The notes under the pieces: generated by a model
Database searches by the model: none
The model's input: the letters and a program-made list of their open reading frames with translations, nothing else
What the model was told of the DNA's origin: nothing
Part shown: piece after piece, positions 35,451-44,457 of the stretch
Layout of the letters: each line of letters starts with the position of its first letter
Position numbering within the stretch: position 1 is the stretch's first letter
Assembly: GCF_001690985.1 (NCBI RefSeq)
Contig: NZ_MAJS01000013.1
Span: 129,260-193,259 of the forward strand
Source: Aliivibrio sp. 1S175
GTDB taxonomy: Bacteria > Pseudomonadota > Gammaproteobacteria > Enterobacterales > Vibrionaceae
Reading direction: 5' to 3'
DNA: 64,000 nt
Translations under genes and position numbers: made by a program

Positions 35451-35734
35451 ACGAAGAACGTTTTGACGCAAAACTAGCGCCTCAGTTTCGCAAAGAAGCG
35501 GAAGAATTACTCCCTCAATTTAGTGACCATTTAATCCTAGATTTAGGCAGCGTAAGATTTATGGATAGCAGTGGTCTAGGCGCAATCATGGGGGTTTATA
35601 AATTATGTAGAGGTAAAACAGTCAGTGTTATTAATCTACAAAAACCAGTAGAAGACTTATTAAAACTCACTCGAATGGACCGTTTAATTCCAAATTACGC
35701 AACACTTGAGGATGCACTGCTTACGTCAGCGTAA
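35402..35734 (+). CDS. STAS-domain anti-sigma-factor antagonist (RsbV type)
   Basis: This 110-residue protein is a single STAS domain. The phosphorylatable serine lies in FMDSSGLGAI (Ser56 by my count), the usual position. The start ATG lies inside the end of the phosphatase gene (49-base overlap) behind GAGGATG, which ensures coupled synthesis of phosphatase and substrate. By family logic, the HATPase at 36920 phosphorylates it and the PP2C protein dephosphorylates it; the unphosphorylated form binds a partner. The final target is not evident from the sequence. Confidence 0.92.
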   Translation: MQYEINDQGKCTILQINEERFDAKLAPQFRKEAEELLPQFSDHLILDLGSVRFMDSSGLGAIMGVYKLCRGKTVSVINLQKPVEDLLKLTRMDRLIPNYATLEDALLTSA

Positions 35735-35752
35735 AGTATAAAAGGAACGATT

Positions 35753-36904
35753 ATGAAAGGTATGATTTTAGCTGCTGGTAAAGGGACGAGAGTAAAACCC
35801 ATTACCCACACAATTCCAAAACCGATGATCCCTATTTTAGGTAAACCCGTGATGGAATCGATGATTGAGCTTTTCGCCAAACACAACATTAATAAAATTG
35901 TTATTAATACAAGTCATTTATCTGAGGTGATTGAAGGCTATTTTAGAGATGGTCATCATTTCAATGCCCAACTGTCTTACTCCTATGAAGGCGAAATCAT
36001 TAACGGTGAATTCAAAAGCAAAACCTTAGGATCTGCTGGAGGAATGCAGAAAATCCAACAGTTTTCAGGTTTCTTTGATGATACTTTTGTCGTGGTGTGT
36101 GGTGATGCATGGATTGATTTGGATCTAACTAAAGCAGTTAAACATCATAAAGAGAAAGGTGGGATTGCCACAATTGTAACTAAAGCGGTATTAAATGAAG
36201 ACATTCATAAATATGGCATTGTGGTTTCTGATAGCCATGGACTAATTACCCATTTCCAAGAAAAACCAACACCAGAAGCTGCGTTATCTAACCAAGCGAA
36301 TACTGGGATCTATATTTTTGAACCGGCTATTTTCGATTTTATCCCTAAAGAAGGAGAATACGATATAGGCAGTGAGTTATTCCCATTACTCGTCGAGAAA
36401 AACATTCCATTTTATTCCGTAAATATGGATTTTCAATGGCTTGACGTAGGTAACATTACCGATATTTGGGATGTAACCAACGACATATTAAATGGCAAAG
36501 TGAATGGCTATCCTATTCCTGGTACGCAAATAAAAGCAGGGGTTTGGCTAGGTATTAATACGGTGATTGATTTAAAATATTGTAATATCACTCCTCCTGT
36601 TGTCATCTCTAGTGGTTGCCATATAAAAAATGGGGCAACGATTGAAGGGCCCACTGTTATCAGCCCAAATTGTACGGTTGATTCAGAGGCGATTGTTCGT
36701 AATTCATTAATCTATGATTATATTCATATCAAAGATTTTATGCTATTGGATCAAAAAACAGTCTTTAATAACTATTGTATAGACCGTGAAGGGAACAGTA
36801 CCTCCTACTCAGAGTTGAGTACGGAGTGCATATCTACCGTTATGGAAGATACCTTATCTGATATCTCCGTATTCACCAATACGAAAAGTACCACAGAAAA
36901 GTAA
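35753..36904 (+). CDS. sugar-1-phosphate nucleotidyltransferase
   Basis: The 383-residue protein has an N-terminal nucleotidyltransferase domain (about 1-235) with the signature LAAGKGTRVKPIT...PKPMIPI and a GDAWIDLD metal site. A C-terminal left-handed beta-helix-like region follows (about 250-340), with hexapeptide-like turns (VISSGCHIKNGATIEGPTVI). The layout fits GDP-mannose pyrophosphorylase or glucose-1-phosphate thymidylyl/uridylyltransferase relatives; specificity cannot be decided. Being inside the partner-switch operon, it probably supplies the activated sugar for the polymer made by the neighbouring GT2 enzymes. AAAGGAACG provides the ribosome site. Confidence 0.87.
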   Translation: MKGMILAAGKGTRVKPITHTIPKPMIPILGKPVMESMIELFAKHNINKIVINTSHLSEVIEGYFRDGHHFNAQLSYSYEGEIINGEFKSKTLGSAGGMQKIQQFSGFFDDTFVVVCGDAWIDLDLTKAVKHHKEKGGIATIVTKAVLNEDIHKYGIVVSDSHGLITHFQEKPTPEAALSNQANTGIYIFEPAIFDFIPKEGEYDIGSELFPLLVEKNIPFYSVNMDFQWLDVGNITDIWDVTNDILNGKVNGYPIPGTQIKAGVWLGINTVIDLKYCNITPPVVISSGCHIKNGATIEGPTVISPNCTVDSEAIVRNSLIYDYIHIKDFMLLDQKTVFNNYCIDREGNSTSYSELSTECISTVMEDTLSDISVFTNTKSTTEK

Positions 36905-36919
36905 TCGCAAGGAGGCGTT

Positions 36920-37360
36920 GTGGAATCTATTTTTTCAAGTACCTATCCTAGTTCAATCGAAGCATCTCGATTTGTATCTAATGATATTAAGATCTATTGG
37001 GCATCATTAAATATTTCTGAAGATACCATAAATCAAGCAGAACTATGCCTCGTCGAAATGGTAAACAACGCCTACGAACACGCCTATCTAAATCAAGATG
37101 GGCCTGTAATCGAAGTAAAGTCTTACCTGCAAACTCCCGCTCTACTTATCACGGAGATTTCTGATTATGGTCAAGCGCTTCCTCAAGAAGTATTAGTACA
37201 ATCTACTGAACAAAGCTTTATCGTACCCGAAGAAGATAAACCAGAAACGTGGCTAACTTCAGGGCGTGGATTCATTATTGTCGACCAATTAATGGACACC
37301 ATTGCCTATGAGAACAAAGATGGGAAAAACACTTTCTATTTAGGTAAACGCTTACGTTAA
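36920..37360 (+). CDS. HATPase-domain anti-sigma-type serine kinase (RsbW type)
   Basis: This 146-residue protein matches the GHKL ATPase layout of RsbW/SpoIIAB: an N box ELCLVEMVNNAYEHAY, a G1-like EISDYGQALP and a G2-like SGRGFIIVDQL. It should phosphorylate the STAS protein encoded two genes upstream, completing a PP2C/STAS/kinase partner switch. The start is GTG, fixed by a strong AGGAGG seven bases ahead. It is the last gene of the operon and ends inside a terminator hairpin. Confidence 0.88.
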   Translation: MESIFSSTYPSSIEASRFVSNDIKIYWASLNISEDTINQAELCLVEMVNNAYEHAYLNQDGPVIEVKSYLQTPALLITEISDYGQALPQEVLVQSTEQSFIVPEEDKPETWLTSGRGFIIVDQLMDTIAYENKDGKNTFYLGKRLR

Positions 37361-37374
37361 TTTAAGCGTTTTTC
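37346..37374 (+). terminator. intrinsic terminator of partner-switch operon
   Basis: AAACGCTTA (37346-37354) pairs with TAAGCGTTT (37363-37371), followed by TTC. The left arm lies inside the last codons of the HATPase gene. Confidence 0.75.
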
Positions 37375-37397
37375 TTCGTTTTGATGAATTGACCGTC

Positions 37398-38333
37398 TTA
37401 CTTTTCTGGCTCATTAACTACTGGCATGAACGTTCTTCGTTGTAGAATTTCAACTTTATTGTCATCTATATTACCAATATTCGCTTTATGAATTGGATTA
37501 TATTTTTCTTTCTCAACCACCTTTTTCTCTTCTTTCTTTATAACATTGTCTTTTTCTACGTTTCGGTAATCAAACTCTTCATCTGGTGTAATAACAATCC
37601 CATTGCGCAATTCTATCGTTTCTATTTTAGCAGCTTCTTCCTTTTTTCTATCAACCGGCTCATTCGTTACTGGTATGAAGCTTTGGCCGCGAGAAAAGCC
37701 CCCTCCTAACCCTGTTAGCTTTTTCTTTCCTGTTGTATCAGAAGATTTAATCGCTCGAGGTGAATGATAGTTAGGCGTTGCCGGTACAGAAACGTCTACA
37801 TTTGGATTCTTAGATTTCAAACCCAACTTAGGCCCTTTAAAGGTAAACAATCCTAATTTTTCTTCCCATACTTGCAAAATAGTTAACTCTTGTTCCCATT
37901 GATTATCTAAAGAGATCCCTACATCAGAAGACGTTAATTGCGTGGATAATTGAGTATTAATTTGCTCATAACGGCGGTGTAGGTGTTTTTGTATTTGAGG
38001 CCACTCTGTCCCTCCGGTTAATAAATAACGAGTGCTATTTGACCAGTATTCATACGCTTTTATATCATTCCGCTTATTGGCAGCAATCGCAGCTAATGCT
38101 TCAGATAAACCTGCATATTGCCACATAACCTGAGAACCCAACTTAGATTCTGAGGCTATAATTTTATTTGATAATTGGTGCCAATATTCAGCTGATTGCC
38201 TTTCTCTAGGGCTATTCGCTAACATCGTTCCTTTACTGTATATCGACAATTCAATATCAACCACTCTGGCAAAGCTTAACGAAGAGCTTAATGATAGAAG
38301 TACGCTTAAAGGTATTAATGTGTATCGTATCAT
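37398..38333 (-). CDS. periplasmic protein of unknown function
   Basis: The protein has 311 residues with a clear signal peptide (about 1-23, ending LSFARV). A helical region follows (about 25-140), then a charged Pro/Lys/Glu-rich C-terminal half. The motif FIPVTNEP near residue 220 is echoed by FMPVVNEP at the very C-terminus, so the tail carries a small repeat. The start ATG overlaps the preceding DUF3131 gene's stop (ATGA) and has a GGAG ribosome site; an upstream TTG is less likely. It is the last of the five-gene polysaccharide operon. No family is recognised. Confidence 0.75.
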   Translation of the reverse strand: MIRYTLIPLSVLLSLSSSLSFARVVDIELSIYSKGTMLANSPRERQSAEYWHQLSNKIIASESKLGSQVMWQYAGLSEALAAIAANKRNDIKAYEYWSNSTRYLLTGGTEWPQIQKHLHRRYEQINTQLSTQLTSSDVGISLDNQWEQELTILQVWEEKLGLFTFKGPKLGLKSKNPNVDVSVPATPNYHSPRAIKSSDTTGKKKLTGLGGGFSRGQSFIPVTNEPVDRKKEEAAKIETIELRNGIVITPDEEFDYRNVEKDNVIKKEEKKVVEKEKYNPIHKANIGNIDDNKVEILQRRTFMPVVNEPEK

Positions 38334-39712
38334 CGGAATGTCTCCACTAAACAATGACCTGGATGTGAAAAACGAGATTTAAACTGCACATCTCGATATT
38401 CTTTACTTTTCTCAGGTTGGTAAAGTTTTCCCTGTGATTTATACAATAATGCTTCTAATACCCCAGCATTGGTTTGTAATGAAATGCTTTTTTCATAACG
38501 GCTGTTTAATTCATATCGGCCTTCGTACCAACCTCTATCTGGATCATATAACTCTTGGACTAATATCATTAATCTATCGGTATAATCAGATTTCCACAGC
38601 GCCCACATTTGAAAAGCAACTCGGGTAGACACTAACGCGAGTTCATCATACGAACTGCCATCTTCAGATAACGTTATCCAAGGCGTACCTAAAGCGTAAA
38701 TAGCATCATACACAAAATAAGGTTCACCTGAGACAATATGCTCTCCACGTGCCGTATAAATACGATCATTATCCCAACGAGCCTCTTGAATACGATACAT
38801 GGAATCAGCCATTGCTGACATCACTTCATTACTATGCGTTGCATCGTTAGAGTTACTATCCTCAATATTATCCCAATTAAACTCTAGCCCCAATCGTAAA
38901 TATGGCGTGCTATACACTGGACGTAATACGTCAAAAAGCCGTGGATCTCGACCATCAAATAGAAAATCAATCCCATACATGGTTGCTACGTTATATGGGT
39001 CTAATCTCATTGCTTTATCTGGAACTATTTGCCAATCTAAATAGCCATAAGAAGTATATTCCTCAACACCTAATCGCCCTTCTTTGTACCTAAATACATT
39101 ACCATTATTAACGTTGCCACCAAAAAGTTCACCCTCTTCATTAACCAGTTCACAAAAGTTCCATTTCAACACGGCTTTATCAATATATTCAATAAATTGG
39201 GGATTATATTGCTTCACAATGGCAAGCACGATCAGCAATCGACCTACATCAATAGAAGACCAGCCAATATCGTTAGGTTGATTACCGTAATCCACCATTT
39301 GACCCGTTTGAGTGCTGTACACTTTATTTGGGATTTGCCCCATGCTTAATGGCATTTCATTTAAAAAAGTAAGGACAAGGGAAAGTCGTTCGTCATGTTC
39401 TTTACTGGTGATAAACTCAAATTCTCGAGCTGCAGTTAATGCTAATAAATAATCAGCGATACCTGACATATTGGTGGTTGGATAGTTATCAATACTATTT
39501 ACGAGACCGGTTTTTAATTGAGTATTATTCTCTACATATACCCAAGCAAGGCGAGCCCATTCAAGCTCACCTTCTGTTAATTCGCCATGCCTTCCTTGTC
39601 GTATCGCTTGCGATTGATTTAAAGAGGTCACTCCATCTTGGACGCCTCTATACAATACACCGCAGGATGACAAGAAAAAGCATATTAAGATCAGTACTGC
39701 ACTTTTTAGCAT
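38330..39712 (-). CDS. DUF3131 lipoprotein (variant)
   Basis: The 460-residue lipoprotein has lipobox LSSC at about residue 17. It matches the other DUF3131 proteins in order: AWVYVENN...TGLVNSIDNYP, the NDIGWSSIDVGRLLIVLAI block, EGRLGVEEYTSYGYLDW and the C-terminal EARW...TARGEH...PYFVYDAIY block. Where the paralogues have W-D-x-A/G-S, this copy reads MSGIADY, so the conserved Asp is missing. It may be catalytically altered if that Asp is active. It sits 19 bases after the next DUF3131 gene and overlaps the following gene by four bases. Confidence 0.83.
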   Translation of the reverse strand: MLKSAVLILICFFLSSCGVLYRGVQDGVTSLNQSQAIRQGRHGELTEGELEWARLAWVYVENNTQLKTGLVNSIDNYPTTNMSGIADYLLALTAAREFEFITSKEHDERLSLVLTFLNEMPLSMGQIPNKVYSTQTGQMVDYGNQPNDIGWSSIDVGRLLIVLAIVKQYNPQFIEYIDKAVLKWNFCELVNEEGELFGGNVNNGNVFRYKEGRLGVEEYTSYGYLDWQIVPDKAMRLDPYNVATMYGIDFLFDGRDPRLFDVLRPVYSTPYLRLGLEFNWDNIEDSNSNDATHSNEVMSAMADSMYRIQEARWDNDRIYTARGEHIVSGEPYFVYDAIYALGTPWITLSEDGSSYDELALVSTRVAFQMWALWKSDYTDRLMILVQELYDPDRGWYEGRYELNSRYEKSISLQTNAGVLEALLYKSQGKLYQPEKSKEYRDVQFKSRFSHPGHCLVETFR

Positions 39713-39731
39713 TTATCTTCCTTTATAAATA

Positions 39732-41135
39732 CTATAAACGAGAAGGCTTCATTGGCTTTCTTGGTAAACACTGACCTTCGTAACCAAATGGACTTTCTAG
39801 TGCTTTTTCCCATAGACTTGGCGCAACATTCTCTTTATAAGTGAGGAGCTTTCCTTGTTCTTTATAAAGTAAAATTTCTAACGTAATGCCGTTATTATTT
39901 GATGTAAACGTGTTAATTCGGCCGGTTCCGTTTTCAAAAATACCTTCATAAAACCCTTTTTCACGATCATATAAGGTGGATATATGGTCAAACAATAAAT
40001 CAGTATACGCGGTATCCCACAAGACCCACATTCCCATCGCTCCTTTTACCGCAACGGCTGAATATTGGGGTAAGAAATCACCGTTTTCAGAGATCGTATT
40101 CCAAGCAAAACCATCCGTATAAATAGTGTCATAAACAAAATAGGGGGCACCCGCTAATTGATGCTCCGTTCTTGCGGTAATAATGCCAGTTTGGTTATAC
40201 CGTTCTTCTTGTACTCGATAAATATTAAGTGCAAATTCAGCCATCCATCCATTCGAATAACTCGTATCATGAGGACTATGGTCTGTTGTTAGATCCCAAC
40301 CTAATTCAATTGCATCCAAGACATAACTTTCTGTCACAACATAGCTGTGGGCTTTAAGCTTTCTTGGGTCTCTTGTGTCATAAGGTACATCATATCCATA
40401 TAAATTAATCGTTCCGTACGGTTCTGGCATAGAGGCTTGTGATGTATCAAACCCCCATAATTGAAACCCTTTTGCTGCATATTCTTCATAACCTAAACGG
40501 CCTTCTTGAAGATACTGAACGGGTTTATCTTTCTCTAATAACGCTCCAAACATGGTGCCATTTTCATCGACAACGTTACAGAAGTTCCAACGAAGAACGA
40601 CTGAATCAATACTGGTCGCAAATTCAGGGTACCTGTTTTTTAATATATGAAGCCAAATAAGTAAACGCCCTAGATCTAAAGCTGAGTAACCAATTTCCCC
40701 CGGTTGATTACCGTAATCCACTTTTGCCCCATTCTGCGTATTATAAGCTTTGTTAGGCAGTTCCCCACGGAACAGATCTAGAGTGTTTAATGTGGTCAAA
40801 AATTTGATTAGACGGCGATCAAATTCTTCTTTATCAATAATCCCTAGCTCGTATGCACTCGTCATCCCTGCGAGGTAAGATGCAGCATCCCACCAAGTCA
40901 CTGAGGGATAATTATTTACCGCATTTACGAGTCCTGTCGATTCTTGGTAGTTATTTTCAAAATAAGTCCATGCGATTCTTGCCATGTCCATTTCTTTTTC
41001 AGTCAAGGTACTTTGACGAGCTTGAGGGACGCTCCAATGATCTTTTTTAACCACAATATCTTCTGAGAATTGATCATATTTATTACCACAGCCCACAATA
41101 AATAAGCTCAGTAAACCAATTGAGATATAACGCAT
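39732..41135 (-). CDS. DUF3131 lipoprotein
   Basis: The 467-residue lipoprotein has lipobox IVGC at about residue 16. It shows the full DUF3131 pattern: AWTYFENN...TGLVNAVNNYPSVTWWDAASY, the GEIGYSALDLGRLLIWLHIL block, QEGRLGYEEYAAKGFQLWGFD and APYFVYDTIY. It is closest by eye to the paralogue at 41167 and probably acts in the periplasm at the membrane on the polymer made by the GT2 synthase two genes upstream. It has a GGAG ribosome site and lies 31 bases after the preceding gene. Confidence 0.85.
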   Translation of the reverse strand: MRYISIGLLSLFIVGCGNKYDQFSEDIVVKKDHWSVPQARQSTLTEKEMDMARIAWTYFENNYQESTGLVNAVNNYPSVTWWDAASYLAGMTSAYELGIIDKEEFDRRLIKFLTTLNTLDLFRGELPNKAYNTQNGAKVDYGNQPGEIGYSALDLGRLLIWLHILKNRYPEFATSIDSVVLRWNFCNVVDENGTMFGALLEKDKPVQYLQEGRLGYEEYAAKGFQLWGFDTSQASMPEPYGTINLYGYDVPYDTRDPRKLKAHSYVVTESYVLDAIELGWDLTTDHSPHDTSYSNGWMAEFALNIYRVQEERYNQTGIITARTEHQLAGAPYFVYDTIYTDGFAWNTISENGDFLPQYSAVAVKGAMGMWVLWDTAYTDLLFDHISTLYDREKGFYEGIFENGTGRINTFTSNNNGITLEILLYKEQGKLLTYKENVAPSLWEKALESPFGYEGQCLPRKPMKPSRL

Positions 41136-41166
41136 AGATAGGTCTCCTTCCTTATCCCAATAACAG

Positions 41167-42486
41167 TTATTTAGCGCCTACGCTAAGTAATGAACCATTT
41201 TCAATGTAAGCCAACGACTCTAAAACAATACCGTTCGTATTCGCAGTAATTGCTTTATTGGTCTCTCCAGAAGCTTCATATCTACCTGAATACCAGCCTT
41301 TATCCTCTGAAAATAACGTTTGTGCTTCTTGAATTAAAATATCTGTATAATCCGTTTTGTATAATGCATACCAACCAAAAGCCGCTTTTGTAGATAACGA
41401 TTTAAATTCAGACGCATCTTCTCCTGTATCAGTAATTGCGTTCCATTCTTTGCCATCAGAAAATACGGTGTTGTAGACAAAATATGGGGCTTGATCAAGG
41501 TTATCCTCACTGACAGCGGTGACTATTCCAGTCTCGTGATAACGCGCTTCTTGAGCTTGATACACTCGATGAGCAAAGATTTTTGAGACACTATCAGCAC
41601 CAAATTCTAAGCTATCAAGAATATAAGATTCACTTACCACATAGTTATGTGCATGGTACTTTGCAGGGTCTCGTAAATCCGTTGGTACTTCTATGCCACT
41701 AATGGTTCTAAATTCCAGGTAATCTATATATTTCATTGCATTAAATACATCTCGCCCCATCAGAGACATTGATTTGGCTGCATATTCTTCATAACCAATT
41801 CGCCCTTCTTGTACTAATTCAAAACCGTCAGATGACGTTGAAAGACGGGAACCATATAAATAGCCTTCTTTAATCATGTCACCAACATGCCATGCATTTA
41901 ATATATTATTAACGTGTTTATTAAACTGAGGGTATTGCCAAACAATGATATTTAACGGCACGAGAACACGGCCAATATCAATCGCTGACCAACCAATACC
42001 ATTTGGCGTTGGTTTATTGGTGTAGTCCACCATTTCCAATGTCACCGTATTGTAAGCTTTGTTTGGCAAACGATTATCAACAAGAGGCAAGCGAGATAAC
42101 GTGTGTAGAACCTTCTCCATACGAATAGTAAACACATCATCAGTGATCACATTTAGTTTTTCTGCCGAGATCAGTCCCATAATGTATGACGCAGTATCCC
42201 ACATGGTAGTTGACTCATAGCCATCAACAGAATTCACTAACCCTGTATTTTCTTGGTAGTTATTCTCAAAGTACGTCCAAGCCGTGTTTGCCCATTGATA
42301 CTCTTGTTGAGTTAAAATACGATGTTGCTTTAATGGCAGCTCTTCCGATTTTTCAAAAACAATATTCCCTAAAACTTGAGGTTCTTCACGCGTTTCAATC
42401 GTAAATGAAATCAATAACGCAGTCGCTAATCCGAGAATAAACACGAGATGGTGACGAGCATTCACAAGTGCTTTTTTAAATTCCAT
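41167..42486 (-). CDS. DUF3131 protein with N-terminal membrane anchor
   Basis: The 439-residue protein has one N-terminal hydrophobic segment (about 12-28) without a lipobox, so it is probably an inner-membrane-anchored periplasmic protein. DUF3131 motifs are complete: AWTYFENN...TGLVNSVDGYESTTMWDTASY, IGWSAIDIGRVLVPLNI, QEGRIGYEEYAAKSMSLMG and APYFVYNTVF. Its first 11 bases overlap the end of the GT2 synthase gene, with the ribosome site (GAGGAAG) inside that gene, so the two are translationally coupled and may form a complex. Confidence 0.85.
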   Translation of the reverse strand: MEFKKALVNARHHLVFILGLATALLISFTIETREEPQVLGNIVFEKSEELPLKQHRILTQQEYQWANTAWTYFENNYQENTGLVNSVDGYESTTMWDTASYIMGLISAEKLNVITDDVFTIRMEKVLHTLSRLPLVDNRLPNKAYNTVTLEMVDYTNKPTPNGIGWSAIDIGRVLVPLNIIVWQYPQFNKHVNNILNAWHVGDMIKEGYLYGSRLSTSSDGFELVQEGRIGYEEYAAKSMSLMGRDVFNAMKYIDYLEFRTISGIEVPTDLRDPAKYHAHNYVVSESYILDSLEFGADSVSKIFAHRVYQAQEARYHETGIVTAVSEDNLDQAPYFVYNTVFSDGKEWNAITDTGEDASEFKSLSTKAAFGWYALYKTDYTDILIQEAQTLFSEDKGWYSGRYEASGETNKAITANTNGIVLESLAYIENGSLLSVGAK

Positions 42487-44338
42487 ATTCTACTTCCTCT
42501 TTTCCCTGTTCTGATTCTTTTTGTTCATCACCATCTGATTTTGGATTCCAAAACGCTGAAGCTATCATGCCCCACATCGCCATCATATTATTGATAATCC
42601 AAAACGTATTTAGTACTAATCCACCCAGCGAATAGCTTCCATGCATACCTGTTGAGTACCCAGTCCATGCATAAAGTAGACTGAATAAACTCAATCCAAA
42701 CACTGCCATTTGGGGAATAACTAATTTTGCAAACGTTCCACTTTGTCTTTCTTTAGGTGTCGTAGGGAAACTGATTTTTTTCCCTCTTAATACAGTCCAG
42801 AGCGCTTTAAAATTCACAGGGAAGAAGGAAAGAAAATTAGTTTTTCCTTTGTATCCTGCGACTCCCCAAGTCCCCACCATCATTGCAAGTTCAGCAGTAA
42901 GAACAAAAGGTAAGAAGTGCATATAAAAAGTGACATCATAAGCACTTACCGGTGCGATGCTCGTTAGAAAATAGACGATTGGGCACAATAAGAAAATAAT
43001 GTTCCACACGGCAGATAAATTCGACCAGAAGCTCGCCCCATACATTAGCTTCTGCTTCAGGCTCATTCCTTTTCTAAAAAGTGGATTATCATTCATGAAG
43101 ATATCAATAGACCCACCAGAATATTTAAATCGCTGCACTGTCCAAGTTTGTAAATCTTGGGGTGACAACATTTTACTTTCAACTTCTGGATGCATCACTG
43201 AACGCCAGTTTCGCTCTGAATCCGCATGCAGAACTAACGAGGTATACAGGTCTTCTGATACATGGAATTTGTAAGGTGTAAATTCCGTATCAATAAATAT
43301 TTCTTGTTTTAAGTTATCTGAAATATCTTTATCTACCGTTTTTTCTTTGGTCATCTTTCTGATTTGTGTTTCTATTTCAGATTGTTCTTTTACTATTTGC
43401 TCACTGTAACTACGAAGTGCAGCTTCCATTACGGCTTCACGTCTATGAATCGAACCAGCACCGCAACAGAATGACGCATTCGCCCAATTTCTACGGCGTT
43501 GTATTACGTCATAAAACATTTGAGGATCATTAACAAAAGGATCTTCCCCTAATGTCACTGGTCCATAAAACTTTTCAATTCCATGCCCAATTCCTGTTGA
43601 CCACTTGCCAAGTTTTCGTTGCATAAAATTAGGTAAACGCTCACCTTCTGGAATATCAAAAAACCATTGTGGCGTTTGAACCCAAGCGACATCTGGGTCT
43701 CTAAAGTAACCTAACGTATGCTCTAAAATTGTTGAGAATGGTCGAGTATCTGCATCACAAATAACAACGAAATCACCATAGGTTTGTTCCATTGCATTTC
43801 TTAGATTCCCCGCTTTAAAACCTGTATTTCCTTCCCTTGTGATATACCCAATATTCATCTCTTGTGCTAACTGAGCCATAGACTCTCTTTTACCATCATC
43901 AAGAATGAAAATATTGATATCTATATCGTGTGGGTACGTTACTTTTTGGGCATCAAGAATACTCAGTTTAACCAATTCAGGCTCTTCATCATAAGAAGGG
44001 AAAAAGACATCAACACTGATTGGTCTATCTTCTTCTGTATCTAATACGCACTCTTTAATTTTATGCGGCGGCGCTTTTTTCGGCTCGTCTTTTGTTTTCC
44101 ACAAATTAAAGGTAAACAGCAAAGAACCTATAAATGCACAAGACTCAGCAAACGCCAATGGAAGAGAAAACCATAACGCATCATAATTCAAAGCAAAACT
44201 CCAACGCCACCATAGATACCAAATACCTAAAGTTAGATTACAGGTTGCTAAATATTGATATAATAACTCTCTCGAATTACTGTGGGGGACAGGTTCCGGT
44301 GGTTTTCGATGTTCGAATTTCTTAAAGTAAAAATCCAT
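42476..44338 (-). CDS. membrane family 2 glycosyltransferase, cellulose-synthase-like
   Basis: This 620-residue protein has two N-terminal membrane helices (about 30-75), a cytosolic GT2 domain and four or more C-terminal helices (about 430-600), the processive synthase layout of BcsA/CrdS relatives. Catalytic motifs are present: YDEEPE (about 115), LDDGKRES (about 147), CDADTRPF (about 196) and SEDLYTS (about 365, the catalytic Asp). The QxxRW motif is replaced by QRFKY. A charged helical insertion (about 300-350) precedes the SED motif. No PilZ domain follows, so direct c-di-GMP activation of the BcsA kind is unlikely. It heads a five-gene operon with three DUF3131 proteins. The product polymer is unknown. 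Confidence 0.87.
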   Translation of the reverse strand: MDFYFKKFEHRKPPEPVPHSNSRELLYQYLATCNLTLGIWYLWWRWSFALNYDALWFSLPLAFAESCAFIGSLLFTFNLWKTKDEPKKAPPHKIKECVLDTEEDRPISVDVFFPSYDEEPELVKLSILDAQKVTYPHDIDINIFILDDGKRESMAQLAQEMNIGYITREGNTGFKAGNLRNAMEQTYGDFVVICDADTRPFSTILEHTLGYFRDPDVAWVQTPQWFFDIPEGERLPNFMQRKLGKWSTGIGHGIEKFYGPVTLGEDPFVNDPQMFYDVIQRRRNWANASFCCGAGSIHRREAVMEAALRSYSEQIVKEQSEIETQIRKMTKEKTVDKDISDNLKQEIFIDTEFTPYKFHVSEDLYTSLVLHADSERNWRSVMHPEVESKMLSPQDLQTWTVQRFKYSGGSIDIFMNDNPLFRKGMSLKQKLMYGASFWSNLSAVWNIIFLLCPIVYFLTSIAPVSAYDVTFYMHFLPFVLTAELAMMVGTWGVAGYKGKTNFLSFFPVNFKALWTVLRGKKISFPTTPKERQSGTFAKLVIPQMAVFGLSLFSLLYAWTGYSTGMHGSYSLGGLVLNTFWIINNMMAMWGMIASAFWNPKSDGDEQKESEQGKEEVEYGI

Positions 44339-44408
44339 TTAATCACTCCAATAATGACGCAGAGGGCATCGAATTCCATCATTAGAATTCATTGCTTTCA
44401 TAACAGTT

Positions 44409-44417
44409 AACTTAGGA
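44409..44417 (-). promoter_or_regulatory. TCCTA-type -10-like element, GT2/DUF3131 operon
   Basis: The minus strand reads TCCTAAGTT, 71 bases before the synthase start, in the only intergenic space able to hold the operon promoter. Confidence 0.35.
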
Positions 44418-44457
44418 TATAAAAGGCTAAAAAAGTAATTAAAGCTGCCTTTTTTCA

